Shown here: piece by piece, positions 11,901 to 24,269 of the stretch
Numbering within the stretch: position 1 is the first letter of the stretch
Layout of the letters: each line of letters starts with the position of its first letter
Assembly: GCF_041260155.1 (NCBI RefSeq)
Contig: NC_091946.1
Coordinates: 34,687,620-34,751,619, forward strand
Direction: 5' to 3'
DNA: 64,000 nucleotides
Origin: Ptychodera flava
Taxonomy: Eukaryota > Hemichordata > Enteropneusta > Ptychoderidae
Translations under genes and position numbers: made by a program
The notes under the pieces: generated by a model
What the model saw: only the letters and a program-made list of their open reading frames with translations
Told to the model about the DNA's origin: nothing
Database searches by the model: none

Positions 11901-11935
11901 AAATTACAGAACACCAGACTGGTGTTCTGTAATTT
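11901..11935. repeat. Perfect 35-bp palindrome
   Basis: AAATTACAGAACACCAG (11901-11917), one central A, then its exact reverse complement (11919-11935). It sits at the point where the repeat copy 11400-11900 loses similarity with 24.27-25.05 kb; the other copy reads 'gaaaattacgaacattt' there. A template switch or fold-back during repair would give this structure. Confidence 0.85.
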
Positions 11936-12326
11936 GAGTTCGTATGGAAATCCTATGGAAATCCGGTCACGACATGCGACATGCGACCTGCGACTTCAAA
12001 ACTGTAACCTGCGTTCTGCGTGTTTGTCAAACTGAAACCTGCGTCTTCCGGGTGATCTGGCCTAGCTGCCAAAATATGCATATTTGCATAAGCTTCTAGC
12101 ATCACTAAGAAATTTGCGTGAACATACTCACCGATATCAAATACAGGAAATAAAATGGCTGCCAGACGGCCATATTTCATCGGATCGTAAAACAAATCAA
12201 CGTGCATATGTATGGCATAGATGATAATCCTCGTACCAAATTTGAATGAAATTGCTGCAGGTCTCTGAGATACCTGCGTGAACGGACGGACATACGGACT
12301 CACGCACGCACGCACGCACGAAATAA
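11936..12326. mobile_element. Short element tail with ACGG/ACGC repeats
   Basis: Ends in 'gtaccaaatttgaatgaaat', 'cctgcgtgaacggacggac' and CACG repeats (12301-12320), the kind of 3' tail seen in the nearby Helentron-like copies, though in a different sequence version. 'gacatgcgacatgcgacctgcgac' near 11970 is a small tandem run. No coding sequence was recognised. Confidence 0.35.
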
Positions 12327-12327
12327 A

Positions 12328-13665
12328 CCAGATATGAACTGAATATGCTCACGTGTTTTACAACAGGTTCATTAATAGTAGTACACTTCATAGAACAATA
12401 AGATATATGTTATCACTATATGTAGCAGGTTTTTTTCAACATCGCACAGTACTCTCAGAGTTTAATCACTAATAACATAACTTTATGTATATGCAAATGA
12501 CATTGCTCAATGCTTCATGGGACAATTAGATATCCATCAGATCAACATTTGTAGCACGTTTTATTTAATTTAATGCTGTAATTTTAGAGTAATGTCACTA
12601 ATTACAAAGTTTATTAATTATGCAAATTAACCCTAAATCAACTCGACACTTTTCAATGGTTCATAGCACAATGAAATATTTATCAAATCAGTATCTGTAG
12701 CACGTTTCACAAAATTTGGTGCCGTAACTTCAGAGTTATATACCTAATTACAAAGTTTATTAATATGCAAACGAACCCTTAATTAACTTTACATTACCAA
12801 ATGCTTTACAACACAGTTAGATATCTGTCGGATCAGTATATGTAGAAGTTTTCATCACATTTGATGCAGTTATTTCGGAATTATATGACAAATTATAAAA
12901 CTTCATGAAATATGCAAATGAGCTAATTATTAACTTGACACTGCTTTATGCTTTTCAGTACTATTGGATATTTATCAGATAAATATTTGTATCTAATTTC
13001 ACTGACGCTGGTGCCGTGATTTCAAAGTTATATACCTGATTACAAAGTTCATTAAATATGCAAATGAGCCCTTAATTAATTTCACACTACTAAATGCTTT
13101 ACACTACAGTTAGCATCAGTATCTGCAGCGGGTTTCATCACATTTGGTGAAGTTATTTCGGAGTTATATGACTAATTACAAACCTTCATAAAATATGCAA
13201 ATGAACTATTTATTAACTTGACACTGCCCAATGCTTCTAAGTATAATTAGATATATATCAGATCGATATTTGTTGCAAGTATCATCAAGTTTGGTGCAGG
13301 AATTCCAGAGTAATCTCACTAATAAAATAAGTTCATTAAATATGCAAATAAGAAGATAATTGACATGACACTCACAGTATCATCATAATGTTCTGAGATT
13401 GTCATCTGTGAAAAGTTTCATGAAATTTTGTGCAGTATTTCTTGATATATGTCTACACTGTCATTACCCGTCTCCATAGGGAAACCATTGTACGGATAAA
13501 AACGATATTACTTAACTTCATTAATATGCAAGCCAAACTAACCAAAATCTTGCAAGTAGCGTATGGTACCTGTGTACCAAATCTGACTTGAATTCGTTCA
13601 GGTGTTTTTGAGTTATCGTGTAAACAGACAGACGGACACACACACGCACACACACACCTACACTA

Positions 13666-13722
<57 letters not shown>

Positions 13723-13777
13723 CAGACAGACATACATCGCTTTGAATTAGCCCATGTGTTTACGCACGTGAGCTAAT
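12328..13777. mobile_element. Helentron-like non-autonomous element 2, with ~145-bp octamer units
   Basis: Same layout as 8562-11262 but uninterrupted. Left end 'ccagatatgaactgaatatgctcacgtgtttt'-type sequence near 12328-12360; units with TATGCAAATGA/TTAA near 12489, 12620, 12765, 12912, 13058, 13194, 13340 and 13527; then 'gtaccaaatctgac' (13575), GACA and CA repeats (13625-13735), and the 3' hairpin 'catgtgtttacgcacgtg' followed by AGCTAA (13752-13777). Spacing of the units is 131-147 bp. No open frame of transposase type. Confidence 0.65.
13668..13719. repeat. (CA)n microsatellite in element 2
   Basis: About 25 CA units just before the terminal GACA repeats and hairpin. The reverse-strand frame of Cys-Val repeats is an artefact of this run. 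Confidence 0.95.
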
Positions 13778-13937
13778 AAATTAAATACTAATAAAATACA
13801 AAATACTAATAAAATACAAAATTCAAAAGTATCCAAACAACAGTAACACATTTGCACAGGAATGTGAAAAAAGTACCTATGAAACATTTATCAACCTAAT
13901 TTGACCTACAAATCACGAGTTTTGGCAATTTTGCTAA

Positions 13938-16790
13938 ATTGAACAAACAGGGGTATGGCTCTTGCAACATAATGGCTGATTCTCTCAAAAACAATAAATT
14001 TAGTCTCCGAAGCCCATCTTTGTCAACATTCCTCTTATTTGTATCATACATAAGTTCAAAAGAGTGTTTAAAGTATGAATATACTGGTATTGAAGAAAAT
14101 CAAAAAACAACACTCCACTTTGAAAAGAGACAGGGGTATGGTTCCTGCAACTATAATGGCCGATTCTCTCAAAAACAATATAATCAGTCTCCGAAGCCAA
14201 CCTTTTTCAACATTCCTCTAATTCGTATCATAGATAAGTTCAACAGAGTGTTTGAAGTAAGAATATATTGAAGAAACTTCATAAACAACACTCTACTTTG
14301 AAAAGAGACAGCGGTATGGCTCTTGCAACTGTAATGGCCGATTCTGTCAAAAACAAAAAAATCTCTCGGAAGCCAACCTTTGTCAACATTCCTATCATTT
14401 GTATCCTATATAAGTTCAACACAGTGTTTGAAGTGAGATATTGAAGAAAATGCAACACTTTAATCTAAAAAAGAGACAGGGGTATGGCTCTTGCAACTGT
14501 AATGGCCGATTCTCTCAAAAACAATAATATCTGTCTCCGAAGCCAACCTTTGTCAACATTCCTCTAATTTGTATCATAGATAAGTTCAACAGAGTGTTTG
14601 AAGTAAGAATATATTGAAGGAACTTCAAAAACAACACTCTAATTTGAAAAGAGACAGAGGTATGGCTCTTGCGGCTGTAATGGCCGATTCTCTGAAAACA
14701 ATGAATTCAGTCTCCGAAACCCACCTTTGTCAACATTCCTGTCGTTTGTATCCTAGATAAGTTCAACAGAGTGTTTGAAGTATGAATATATTGAAGAAAA
14801 TGCAACACTTTAATTTGAACAGTGACAGGGGTATGACTCTTGCAAATGTAGTTGCCAAATCTCTCAAAAACAATGAAATTAGTCTCCGAAGCCTATCTTT
14901 GTTAACATTCCTGTCATTTGTATCCTACATAAGTTCAACAGAGTGTTTGAAGTAAGAATATATTAAAAAATGCCATACTTTAACTTGAAAAGAGACAGAG
15001 GTATGGTTCTTGCAACTGTAGTGGGCAAATCTCTCAAAAACAATAAAATTAGTCTCCGAACCCACCTTTGTCAACATTCCTGTCATTTGTATCCTAGATA
15101 AGTTCAACAGAGTGTTTAAAGTATGAATATACTGAAGAAAATCAAAAACAACACTCCAATTTGAAAGAGACAGGGGTATGGCTCTTGCAACTGTAGTGGC
15201 CAAATCTCTCAAAAACAATAAAATTAGTCTCCGAAGCCCACCTTTGTCAATATTCCTCTAATTTGTATCATACATAAGTTCAACAGAGTGTTTGAAGTAT
15301 GAATATACTGAAGAAAATCAGTAACAACACTCTAATTTGAAAAGAGACAGGGGTATGGCTCCTGCAACTATAATGGCTGATTCTCTCAAAAACAATAATA
15401 TCTGTCTCTGAAGCCAAACTTTGTCAACATTTCTCTAATTTGTATCATAGATAAGTTCAACAGAGTGTTTGAACTATGAATAAATATTGAAAAAAATGAA
15501 ACACTTTCATTCAGAGACAAGGGTATGGCTCTTGCTACCGTAGTGGCCAAATCTAGGATATATTATAAGTTAAATTAAGTTAAATAGAGTGTTTCAAGTA
15601 TGAATGTACTGTAGAAAATAAAAAAAACACTTTAATTTGAAAAGAGACAAGGGTATGGCTCTTGCAACTATACCACGGATTCTCTCAAAACAATAATATC
15701 TGTCTCCGAAGCCCACCTTCGTCACATTCCTCTGATTTGTATCATAGATAAGTTCAACAGAGTGTTTGAAGTAAGAATATATTAAAGAAAATGCCACACT
15801 TTAATTTGAAAAGAGACAGGGGTATGGCTCTTGCAACTGTAGTGGCCAAATCTCTCAAAAACAATAAATTAGTCTCCGAAGCCCACCTTTGTCAACTTTC
15901 CTGTCATTTGTATCCTGCATAAGTTCAACAGAGTGTTTGAAGTATGAATATACTGAAGAAATCAAAACAACACTGTACTTTGAAAAGAGACAGGGGTATG
16001 GCTCCTGCAACTATAATGGCTGATTCTCTCAAAACAATAATATCTGTCTCTGAAGCCAACCTTTGTCAACATTTCTCTAATTTGTATCATAGATAAGTTC
16101 AACAGAGTGTTTGAAGTAAGAATATATTGAAGAAAATCCAAAAACACCACTCTAAATTGAAAAGAGACAGGGGTATGGCTCTTGCAACAGTAGTGCAGTG
16201 GCCCATTCTCTTAAAAACAATAAAATCAGTCTCCAAAGCCAACCTTTGTCAAAATTGCTTTTATTTTATCTTAGATGAGTTCAACAGGGTGTTTGAAGTA
16301 TGAATATATTGAAGAAAATCCAAAAAACAACACTCTAATTTGAAAAGAGACAGGGGTATGGCTCTTGCAACAATAATGGCCCATTTTCTCAAAAACAATA
16401 CAATTTGTCTCTGAAGCGGTGCCCCTTTGTCAACATTCCTGTCATTTGTATCCTAGGTAAGTTCAACAGAGTGTTTGAAGTATGAATATATTGAAGAAAA
16501 TGCAACACTTTAATTTGAAAAGAGACAGGGGTATGACTCTTGCAACTGTAGTGGCCCATTTTCTAAAAACAATAAAATAAGTCTCTGAACACAACCTATG
16601 TCAACATTCCTGTCATTTGTATCCTAGATAAGTTGAATAGAGTGTTTGAAGTATGAATATACTGAAGAAAATCAAAAAACAACACTCCAATTTGAAATGA
16701 GACAGGGCTAGGGGTATGGCTCTTGCAACTGTAATGGCCCATTCTCTCAAAACAAAAATCTGTACTCTGAAGCCAATATATTGAAGTTAA
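13938..16790. repeat. Satellite-like tandem array, ~175-bp unit, about 16 copies
   Basis: The phrase 'gacaggggtatggctcttgc' (or a near variant) recurs near 13949, 14131, 14312, 14477, 14658, 14826, 14998, 15174, 15351, 15529, 15651, 15828, 15994, 16171, 16353, 16529 and 16708. Most spacings are 165-182 bp. Each unit also carries 'tctctcaaaaacaat', 'cctttgtcaacattcct', 'gataagttcaacagagtgtttgaagta' in pieces. Units differ by substitutions and 1-3 bp indels, so no frame is kept and it is non-coding. One unit near 15535-15650 is shortened. The repeats are direct, without spacers, so this is not a CRISPR array. Confidence 0.93.
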
Positions 16791-18397
16791 TCATAAAACT
16801 TAATCAGAATTTGAACGAACACGGGGTTCAGCATTGGTCACTCTGGTCAGGTGGCACATTGCAAAGGCAACCTATGCCAAAATTCATGTATTACATTTCC
16901 TAGATATGTTCAACTGAATGTTGTAACTATATTTAAGATTATTCAAAAACGTGAATATATTTGAATAGGATCGTGGCACTGGATGCCCAGATTGTTAGAT
17001 TTTCAAAACAATTTCAAGGTCAAGAGCATGTAATGGGTATAAATAAAATTGAAGTGTATCTGAACACGAGAATTTAAAAGCAGACAGAGTAGTACTGTGG
17101 CCTTGGTCATTGAATTTGATGATGACAATGCATCAATCACATATGCCATTGACAGTCGACTGTCTATGCATATATAAGCTTAGAGACTATGTTAAAGCCC
17201 CTATAGCTGCGAATGTGTAACAAACTGATCTCAAAATATGCTTCCTTTTCCAAGAATTTTCATTAAATAAGACCCACTAGAGACTGAAAACGTGTATTAC
17301 ACTGTGAAATGTGTCGAAACTGGCGTGTAAATCCAAAGATTTTAACATCATTTTAGATATCCTGCCATTTTCAAAACCTGATCATATGCCAGAGAAAATA
17401 AAGATTTTCACAACAAATGTAGGCCATCGTATGTTGCGCATTCAAGTAAATGGCATCATGCTTGTTCCCAGTATGATCACAATGTGTATGTGCAGGAAAT
17501 ACTGCTTTTTATTTTTCCATGGGGGCATTTTTCAAGTTCAGCACCCGTTTATGATTCCTTACGAGAACGGAACGTATACGGATTGGTCATCAGATTCTGC
17601 GCGCCATTCCATGTTTTGATGACGTCATCCGTTAGATTGTCGTCTGCCAGTCGTTTGTGTACGAGAAACAGGTAAGTTTCTCGTAATCGATTTCCGAGAA
17701 CGATTTGCGAGTTTGTTTTCACACCAATACAATGTATTACAATGTTTATGTGTTAATCCTTTTATATCACTGCACGCGTTTATATTTATGTCCAGTCGAT
17801 TTTGTTACATTTTAGGGGTAAAAATAGACTAAAAAGTTGGGACTGGCAGGGTCAACGATCCGAGTGTATTGCAATGTGCATACAATGTAGCAACAGCAGA
17901 CGACCTTTCGGCGCTACATTCTGTAGCAGTAGGCGCCGTGAACGGTTTTATAAAAACATTAGACACAGGACAGATTAAGTTATAAATTCAGTGTGAAAAC
18001 GTGTTAAAAATGCTGCTGTATCCGCCGATATAGTCAAATTTAGGTTCTCCTTTCGAATTTCTTTTGGACCCGTGTGCTTGAACATATGTTTACTTTCAAG
18101 CAACCTCTCGACTTTCCACAGCAGTGAGCTTACTGGTACAAATATCAACGAAAACAAGCTCATTTGTGTGTATTTTGGTGAAGCTAATGTTGTTATAATT
18201 ATGAAGTCAAGTAATTGTTTTTCAAAACTGGGTGGCATGTGCTATATGTGTGCATATAAATTTGTTTTTGATCCGCCATGAATTTTACCACGGTACGTGA
18301 CCGTGATTTTACAGTGCTCACCCAAGTTTATCATTTGTGTCCATTTCTACACTGATCTAATCATGAAATGAAGCCTGATTCTATTGTTCGTTTCCAG
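16791..18397. other. Unassigned stretch left of the Harbinger genes
   Basis: No gene recognised. Notable: TGACGTCA (a CRE-type palindrome) at about 17618, and 'gagaaacaggtaagt' near 17660, a good splice donor that could end a 5' non-coding exon spliced to the acceptor at 18396-18397. 'TTTTAGGGGTAAAAATAG' near 17812 is a possible left end of the Harbinger element (TTA followed by GGGG), but no matching right end was found. Confidence 0.35.
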
Positions 18398-18400
18398 ATA

Positions 18401-20441
18401 ATGTATCTCAAGATGAATGGAAAAAGGACAGTGTTCCGCTGGACAGTTCAGCAGGATGTTGATTTGCTAGGGAGGTCGTAGCTAATAGACCAGAGACAAC
18501 AGTTGAGTGGTTGGCAATCGCCAACCACTTGATGGCTCACAGGAGTTGACCAGTGAAAAACATATAACAGCCAGAGCGGTTTGAGAACACACAGAAATTC
18601 TGCTACAGAAATGCAAAGAAGATGACAGAAAAGCACTTCAAAGGTAAGTGAATCAGTGGAATGAAAAAAAATGTTTGACAATTGTATTAGTGGTGGACCA
18701 TTTGATACCCATGGAGGGGGTCTGGTACATTTGTGGAAAAAAATTCCAGTAGACATCAATTAAAAAAATCAGCTGCAGATGGCTTGACTTAAGGTAGTAT
18801 GCACCTCGAAAGTGAAAGACTTAAACTTTTGCTCTAACTTCCTCAAAGAATCTTTCAATCATTCTTTTTCAAAATCAAGAATAAAAATAGGGGGTCACCG
18901 TGCAAATTTTGGTCTAGAGAAACGAATAACCCAAGAGTTACCCATATTAGAAATTAAAAATGGCCGCCATTCCTGTGTTTACTCTATGGAGAAAAATAAA
19001 AATTTTCGAATTTCGAAAACTAAGCGGGTAAAAAAGTTTTCTTTCACCAAGAGCTTTAAAATGAACTCCCACATGTGGTATATCAGAATAGAATTGTAAA
19101 AGTTTGAGAGTCCGAATGTCTGTCCCCGAGGTGCGTTCTACCTTAAAGCAATGAAAAGTTGGAAAAAAAACATTGGAGCTAATGTGGAAAAATAATGCAC
19201 CTCCTCAATCTTAAAGAACATCACCCCACCCCGCCCTACAATATCAAATGGTCCAAACCTTACTGGTATACTTTCATTGAAACCCAAATTTGTCACACTC
19301 TGTCTTTAGGTTCTTTCTAACCTGTGTGGTAGAGGTCAATCTGATCAAGAATGACATAAAATGTGCAAATTTAAACATAAGAGTGAAGAACAATGTTAAA
19401 GCAAACAGGCAAATAAAATTGCCCGTTATTTTGTTTTTCATTGGCAGTTTATTGTGTATGTTGACAGTTAGCATGGTTTCTGTTGAAATTTAATGATTCA
19501 ATTCAAAACTTGAACTCATTTGCCCATAGCCTGATAATAATGGTCATTACATGTTTTAAGAAATAAAATGCTTGATACTTATAGATGTTTTATATGTTGT
19601 TGGAATTAGATCAGTAAACTGTCTTTAATAAAGAAAAGAATACTGGAAATAATCAGAAGTTATGAGTGTCCTTTAACCTAACACTGATATGATAGATGCA
19701 GCCATTCTTAGAATGTTGTGTACATATTTCTCCATGTATTCATAGGTCTGGTACAGAAGAACAGTAAGATGAAATTCATCAGTTGTGTCAGAAGGTGACA
19801 TCATACATAGAGAGTAATTCTGCTCTAAAAACTAATGATGCCGTGGCTTCAAAGAAGAAGTTTGAGCAGCGAAAACAAGCCACAGCTGTGAGAGAAGCTG
19901 TCATGAAAAGGATGACTCTGGACAATGATGATGAAAATTAAGGTACATGTACTAATAACCACATGCACGTTGAGTTTTTGTACATCAAAGACTGAGCAGC
20001 AATTAACAATGCAAATAGACAAATATCAATTTTGTGAAAATTTCAGAAATTTTGAAACTTTCATTATTTTGGTTAATTGAACAGTTATGCCAAAGTAAGT
20101 TAGCTCTTTGTTTTGTGTAAACATACATGTAGGATTTGGATAATTTCATAAAAAAATTAAAAATTAAATGGTGCTCCCCTTACATCAACATTCTAATATG
20201 AATATCTAAAAAACATATTTTTTGCTGATTACTTGCAGGATCAACATCTCATGCTGACAAGAAGCGTCGTCAGTCACATACCTCAAAGGTAGATTTGATC
20301 AGTTACCTGAAGACAAAACATGTGACAGAACTGAAATACAAGCAGGACGCCTTAAAGGTCGAGAAACGTCGACTTGCACTACAAGAAAAACAAGTCGAAC
20401 TTCAAATGAAAATGCTTGAACAGTTGGCTAAAAGAAATTAA
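18401..20441 (+). pseudogene. Myb/SANT-like accessory gene of a PIF/Harbinger transposon, decayed
   Basis: Three exons, about 18398-18643, 19746-19942 and 20239-20441, with GT-AG borders. Exon 1 gives FRWTVQQDVDLL, then in other frames EVVANRPETTVEW, IANHL and EHTEILLQKCKEDDRKALQ: the trihelix Myb-like DNA-binding domain that PIF/Harbinger elements encode beside their nuclease. Exon 2 gives DEIHQLCQKVTSYIE and KKKFEQRKQATAVREAVMK; exon 3 is a Lys/Glu-rich coiled coil ending EKQVELQMKMLEQLAKRN. Damage: frameshifts near 18470 and 18545, TGA inside ITARAV*EHTE (likely from CGA), TAA in exon 2 (SGTEEQ*DEI) and another TAA at the exon 2 end. It points towards the nuclease gene at 22392-23575, the usual convergent layout. 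It cannot make a full protein as read. Confidence 0.75.
18793..19142. mobile_element. TTAA-flanked MITE, 350 bp (family 1, reverse orientation)
   Basis: Reverse complement of the 9451-9802 element over its whole length, flanked by TTAA (18789-18792 and 19143-19146). It is inserted in intron 1 of the Myb-like gene. The open frame 18812-19099 is a translation of this element and not a gene. Confidence 0.9.
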
Positions 20442-22390
20442 CCCTTTGAGTGTTGTATTTTTTCCAACCAAAATTTTAGTGCAACATTTTTCAAATTTTG
20501 ATGAACTTCTCTGTAATTTTCATGATAATTTTGGAGCAAATGAACTCAACATTATATTGGCAACAGTTTTTTATCATAATTTTGACAAAAATGTAACAAA
20601 AATTGACTTAGGTATATTTTATAAGGATGACAAAAATTGACTTTGGCGCTAAAAGGGTTAAATTTTTATGTTATTTGAAATTTTACTAAAAATGTTTTTA
20701 AATTATATTGAAATTAAAAGATGCCTTACCTATTCAATATTAATAATTATTGGAATATCCATGCTTTGTGTTTGGTTTCAATTAAAAAAAAAATTTAAAG
20801 TTATTGGATGCACATCTGTCTTTAAGTGATTTGTTCTTGTTTTACTATTTTAAAGCCTAGTAACTGATTTTAATTATTTTTTTAGTATTTTTATCCAACT
20901 GTCCCATCCTCAAAAGCATAATGAAATGCCCAGTCTTTAGAATCTAAACACAGCCCATATACTAGCATCAAGCATATGTGGATATATATGGAAATATCAG
21001 TAAGGTCATGTAAAGGTCAAGGTCTGGCCATTCAAAGCTACTGTAACTCCTAACTTTGGCCAATTTCCCAGTAATTTTGTTTTGGGTCTCAACTGTGATT
21101 GTGTTGAGAAACTAAGTGGAATATGTGTTTTATCACAGATGTGTTTTGTGATTACACCTAGCTGTCTACCTTCCCTACATCTTCACTTCGTTCCTTTAGC
21201 CAATCAGCTCTTCTACCATGACTGTTATCAATCCTCCTTCCCCAGCCAATCAGCAAAGTCTGTATACGACACCACATCATCAAGCCTTTGTCTCATCGCT
21301 CCCATTCATTCATTCTTTCATTCATTCATTCATTCATTCATTCAGCCGCTGGGTTCATGTCTGGGCTCACACAGTTTACCTGTCCCCCAGGACCCCTTCC
21401 CTCAAGCCGTACACCACCGCGGTGATCCCTTGGGCGCGAGACACCCCGTCTTCGTTCCATTCATGTTTCCACCTGGGCTCACACAGTTTACCTGTCCCCT
21501 AGGACGCCCTCCCCCCAGACTGTACCACCACCGCGGTGATCCCTTGGGTGCGGGAACCCCCCTGCTAACATCATTTTAAATTCCTTCCTTCCTTTTGGGG
21601 GTCACTTCAGTCATACTTCCTTCGTTTGGGCTTTGGATTCCATCCTGACCCCTATTTCTCGGCAATTCCTCTCCTTTCCCACATTTCGGCCTCTCAGGAT
21701 GGATTCATCATCAAGGTCATTCAGACCTTGACCCATAACTAAAACACATATTTAGGGAGTGGTCAGTTTCTTTGTTGTGGGTTGGTTGGTTGGTGGGTGG
21801 GGGAGAATTGTTGGGTTCATGGGGTCACAGTGTTTCCAATATTGGTGGTGGTGGTGGTAGAAGGGGTCACTGTGTGTTGGAAATGATCGGGGGGTTGTCA
21901 GTGTGTTTTGGATCGCTAGGAATCGGGGTAGGTCAATTTTTAATAAATACCCCCACCCATCAACCCCAGTCTAAAACTGAGCTTTCCCTTAGACAGACAG
22001 ACAGAAAGACGGACAACTTACCACCAGTCTTCACGAAAAAAAGATCACAAATTAATAATTTGTTTTAAATTCAATTTTATTACTATTATCAACTATGGTC
22101 AATCTCAACCATTACAATTTTCTATAAAGTATAAATTCTGACAAACTTTCCAAATATTCTTAAGACCAAAATGAATTTACTTGTAAACTTTTTTATTAAT
22201 TTCTTATTTAATAGACAGAAAATTTTTCTCTCAATGAATTGAAAAACAGACATACAAAGAAATCTTCAATGGCACTCTAATTTAAAAATCTTGAAACTTA
22301 TTTTTATTAAAACTTCTTAGAATCTTCCAAAATACGCTTCTTCCCCATAACCCCAAGCGCATTTGACATTTTAATGATGAAGAAGATAAT
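20442..22390. other. Space between the two Harbinger genes
   Basis: AT-rich to about 21060, then a C/T-rich stretch. Contents: (CATT)n at 21305-21345, a ~116-bp tandem duplication at 21353-21556, and a probable MITE left end (TTA then GGGAGTGGTCAGTTTCTTTG) at 21755, whose right end was not found. Open frames here have no recognised family. Confidence 0.5.
21353..21556. repeat. Tandem duplication, ~116 bp
   Basis: Both copies contain 'tgggctcacacagtttacct', 'gtcccc', 'accaccgcggtgatccc' and 'ttgggYgcg', at about 21361-21440 and 21473-21552. They differ by a few substitutions. Non-coding. Confidence 0.75.
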
Positions 22391-22391
22391 T

Positions 22392-23575
22392 TTAAAGAGT
22401 AGGAGGTACAAGGTCAAAAAAATTACCTGTTTCACTCCAATATAAACATGTGTGGCAATTGGATAACATGGTTGCAACAAGGAAATACATCCCTACTGGT
22501 TGTAGATAAAGTTTCTGATTTTTCTTAAAATCAACAAACGCAAACAAACATACTATTTTTCCAAATCCCCATTCAACACAAACACGTACTTCTGATATAG
22601 CTTTATTAAAATTCTTCTGTTGCTCATTTAAATTTGCCCCCTTAAATGGCCCCATTAATTCAGGACGAAGAGGATATGCTGGATCTCCATAGACACACAG
22701 CACTTCACCACGGTCTTGCATCTGCTCCAACTGTGGCAAAACTCCACTCTCCCCAAGCATGAAGGCATCGTGTCGACTTCCCTCTATAGGACCAAACATA
22801 TGAGCGACAAGTCCGTTAGGGGTTAGAATTGACTGCAAAGAAATTAAACACAAACTTTTTTTCAGTCATGAATGAAACCATAATTAGCCCTTGACTCATG
22901 CCAAGCATATGCACATAATTTTAGGATTTTTATTAGAAAACAGAGCATATTTGAACTGAACAACCCCTCAGTATGTACTGTTCTCTGACTCAGAATGTCA
23001 TAAATTTTAAAGACAAAAGATAGTTCCTGTTTTGAGAATATGTCATAAAATATGAAGGCAAAAAAATATATTTCCTGTTCTGATTCTCCAAAGGGAAAGT
23101 TCTTACAAGTAACCGCAACAACACAGATAATTTGGATATATGGTGAAAAATATGTTCCAAAGTTTTGTCAAAAAATGTTAAACAGGGGATATCCTTAAAA
23201 GTAAACCTTGAAGGTAATAAATGTGTCCATCCACATACCTTGTACAGTTTGAGGTGATGCAAAACAAAACTTTCCAACTCTAAAATATTACCATACAAAG
23301 AGTCATATACTACATGGATAGAGAAAGAAGCATTCTCACCCGGAATTTTAGACAGTGGGTTCTTTTATGACCAGAGAACACAATTGCTTGGGCACGCCAT
23401 GGTCTTGACATGGGTCTGGCAGTCTCATCTATAAATCCCCAACAATTATCCAGTGGGGCTCCCTTGTCAGGATTACTGCGGAAAATCTCACTGGATCAAG
23501 CCACTCCATGTCCAAGTTTGTAAGAAGGTGGCCATATTCTCTATGGATATGTTCTGCAATCTGCATAAAAGAATA
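22392..23575 (-). pseudogene. PIF/Harbinger DDE nuclease (HARBI1-like transposase), partial and broken
   Basis: Two exons on the minus strand: 23575-23341 (acceptor 'ttttatgcag' before it, donor GTGAGA after it) and 22833-22392 (acceptor 'ttctttgcag'; stop at 22392-22394). Exon 1 reads EHIHREYGHLLTNLDMEWLDP, then after a 1-bp frameshift near 23485, SNPDKGAPLDNCWGFIDETARP and SGHKRTHCLKF; the D of GFID is the first catalytic acid. Exon 2 reads LTPNGLVAHMFGPIEGSRHDAF, YGDPAYPLRPEL (second D) and VRVCVEWGFGKI (catalytic E), then HTCLYW. This is the DDE_Tnp_4 order, so the catalytic triad is present. The N-terminal exons were not found upstream to 24.2 kb. Confidence 0.85.
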
Positions 23576-24269
23576 CACACACACACAAACAGATTTCAGT
23601 AAATCTATGAAGTCACTTTAACAAATAATGCAAAAGTATATTTATTTTTGCTTGTAGGAATAAGCAATTTGATTTCAGAAGGGGTTGAAGGAATTTTTGA
23701 AAACAAATCTGTTTAAAATCATGTTACAATATCTAATTAACCCAAAACACTTCATGGGAGAATAAACCAATTTTATTTCGGGGGATGGAGGAATTTTTGA
23801 ATACAAAATGTTGACCAGCAAAAAAATAATGAAAAAATGATAAGAAACCTGCAAGTGAGTCACTGCCACTGTTCTCAAAAATAAGTAACAGAAAGTATTG
23901 AATTACCTGAAATGAGAGTCTAGAATTATCATGATATTTGGAGCTGCCACCTTTTTGCAAGAACTAATCACATGAACAAGATAAAAATGTATTGTGATTT
24001 TATATGCGATAAGAGGACAGAAAATTGTATAATTTGTGCTATTTCATGCTAGTTTACTGAATGTAGGGGAGGATATAATACCCCCTACCCCTACCCATTT
24101 TTCGCCATTTTTTGCGGTACATGCAAATCAAAAACCAGCCAAGATAGGTATGTGTATCCCAAAATATCCAATGTTAACATCTTTTTTCTTGTTCAGCAGG
24201 TCCTAAAGAACAAAAAAATACCCAAGTAGTAGGGATAGGGGGTTGCACGGTGGGCCCCTCAAGCCCACG
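23576..24269. other. Right flank of the Harbinger nuclease; no gene seen
   Basis: AT-rich, with 'taccccctacccctaccc' near 24085 and 'gtagggataggggg' near 24226. These G/C-rich short motifs could be remnants of the transposon's right end, but no inverted partner was identified. Confidence 0.4.

Noticed and set aside
13938..16790. Regular repeat array that could be taken for a CRISPR locus
   Set aside because: Units are ~175 bp, contiguous and diverged, with no unique spacers; the window is animal DNA.
18812..19099. 95-codon open frame
   Set aside because: It lies entirely inside the TTAA MITE and its sister at 9451-9802 does not keep a frame.
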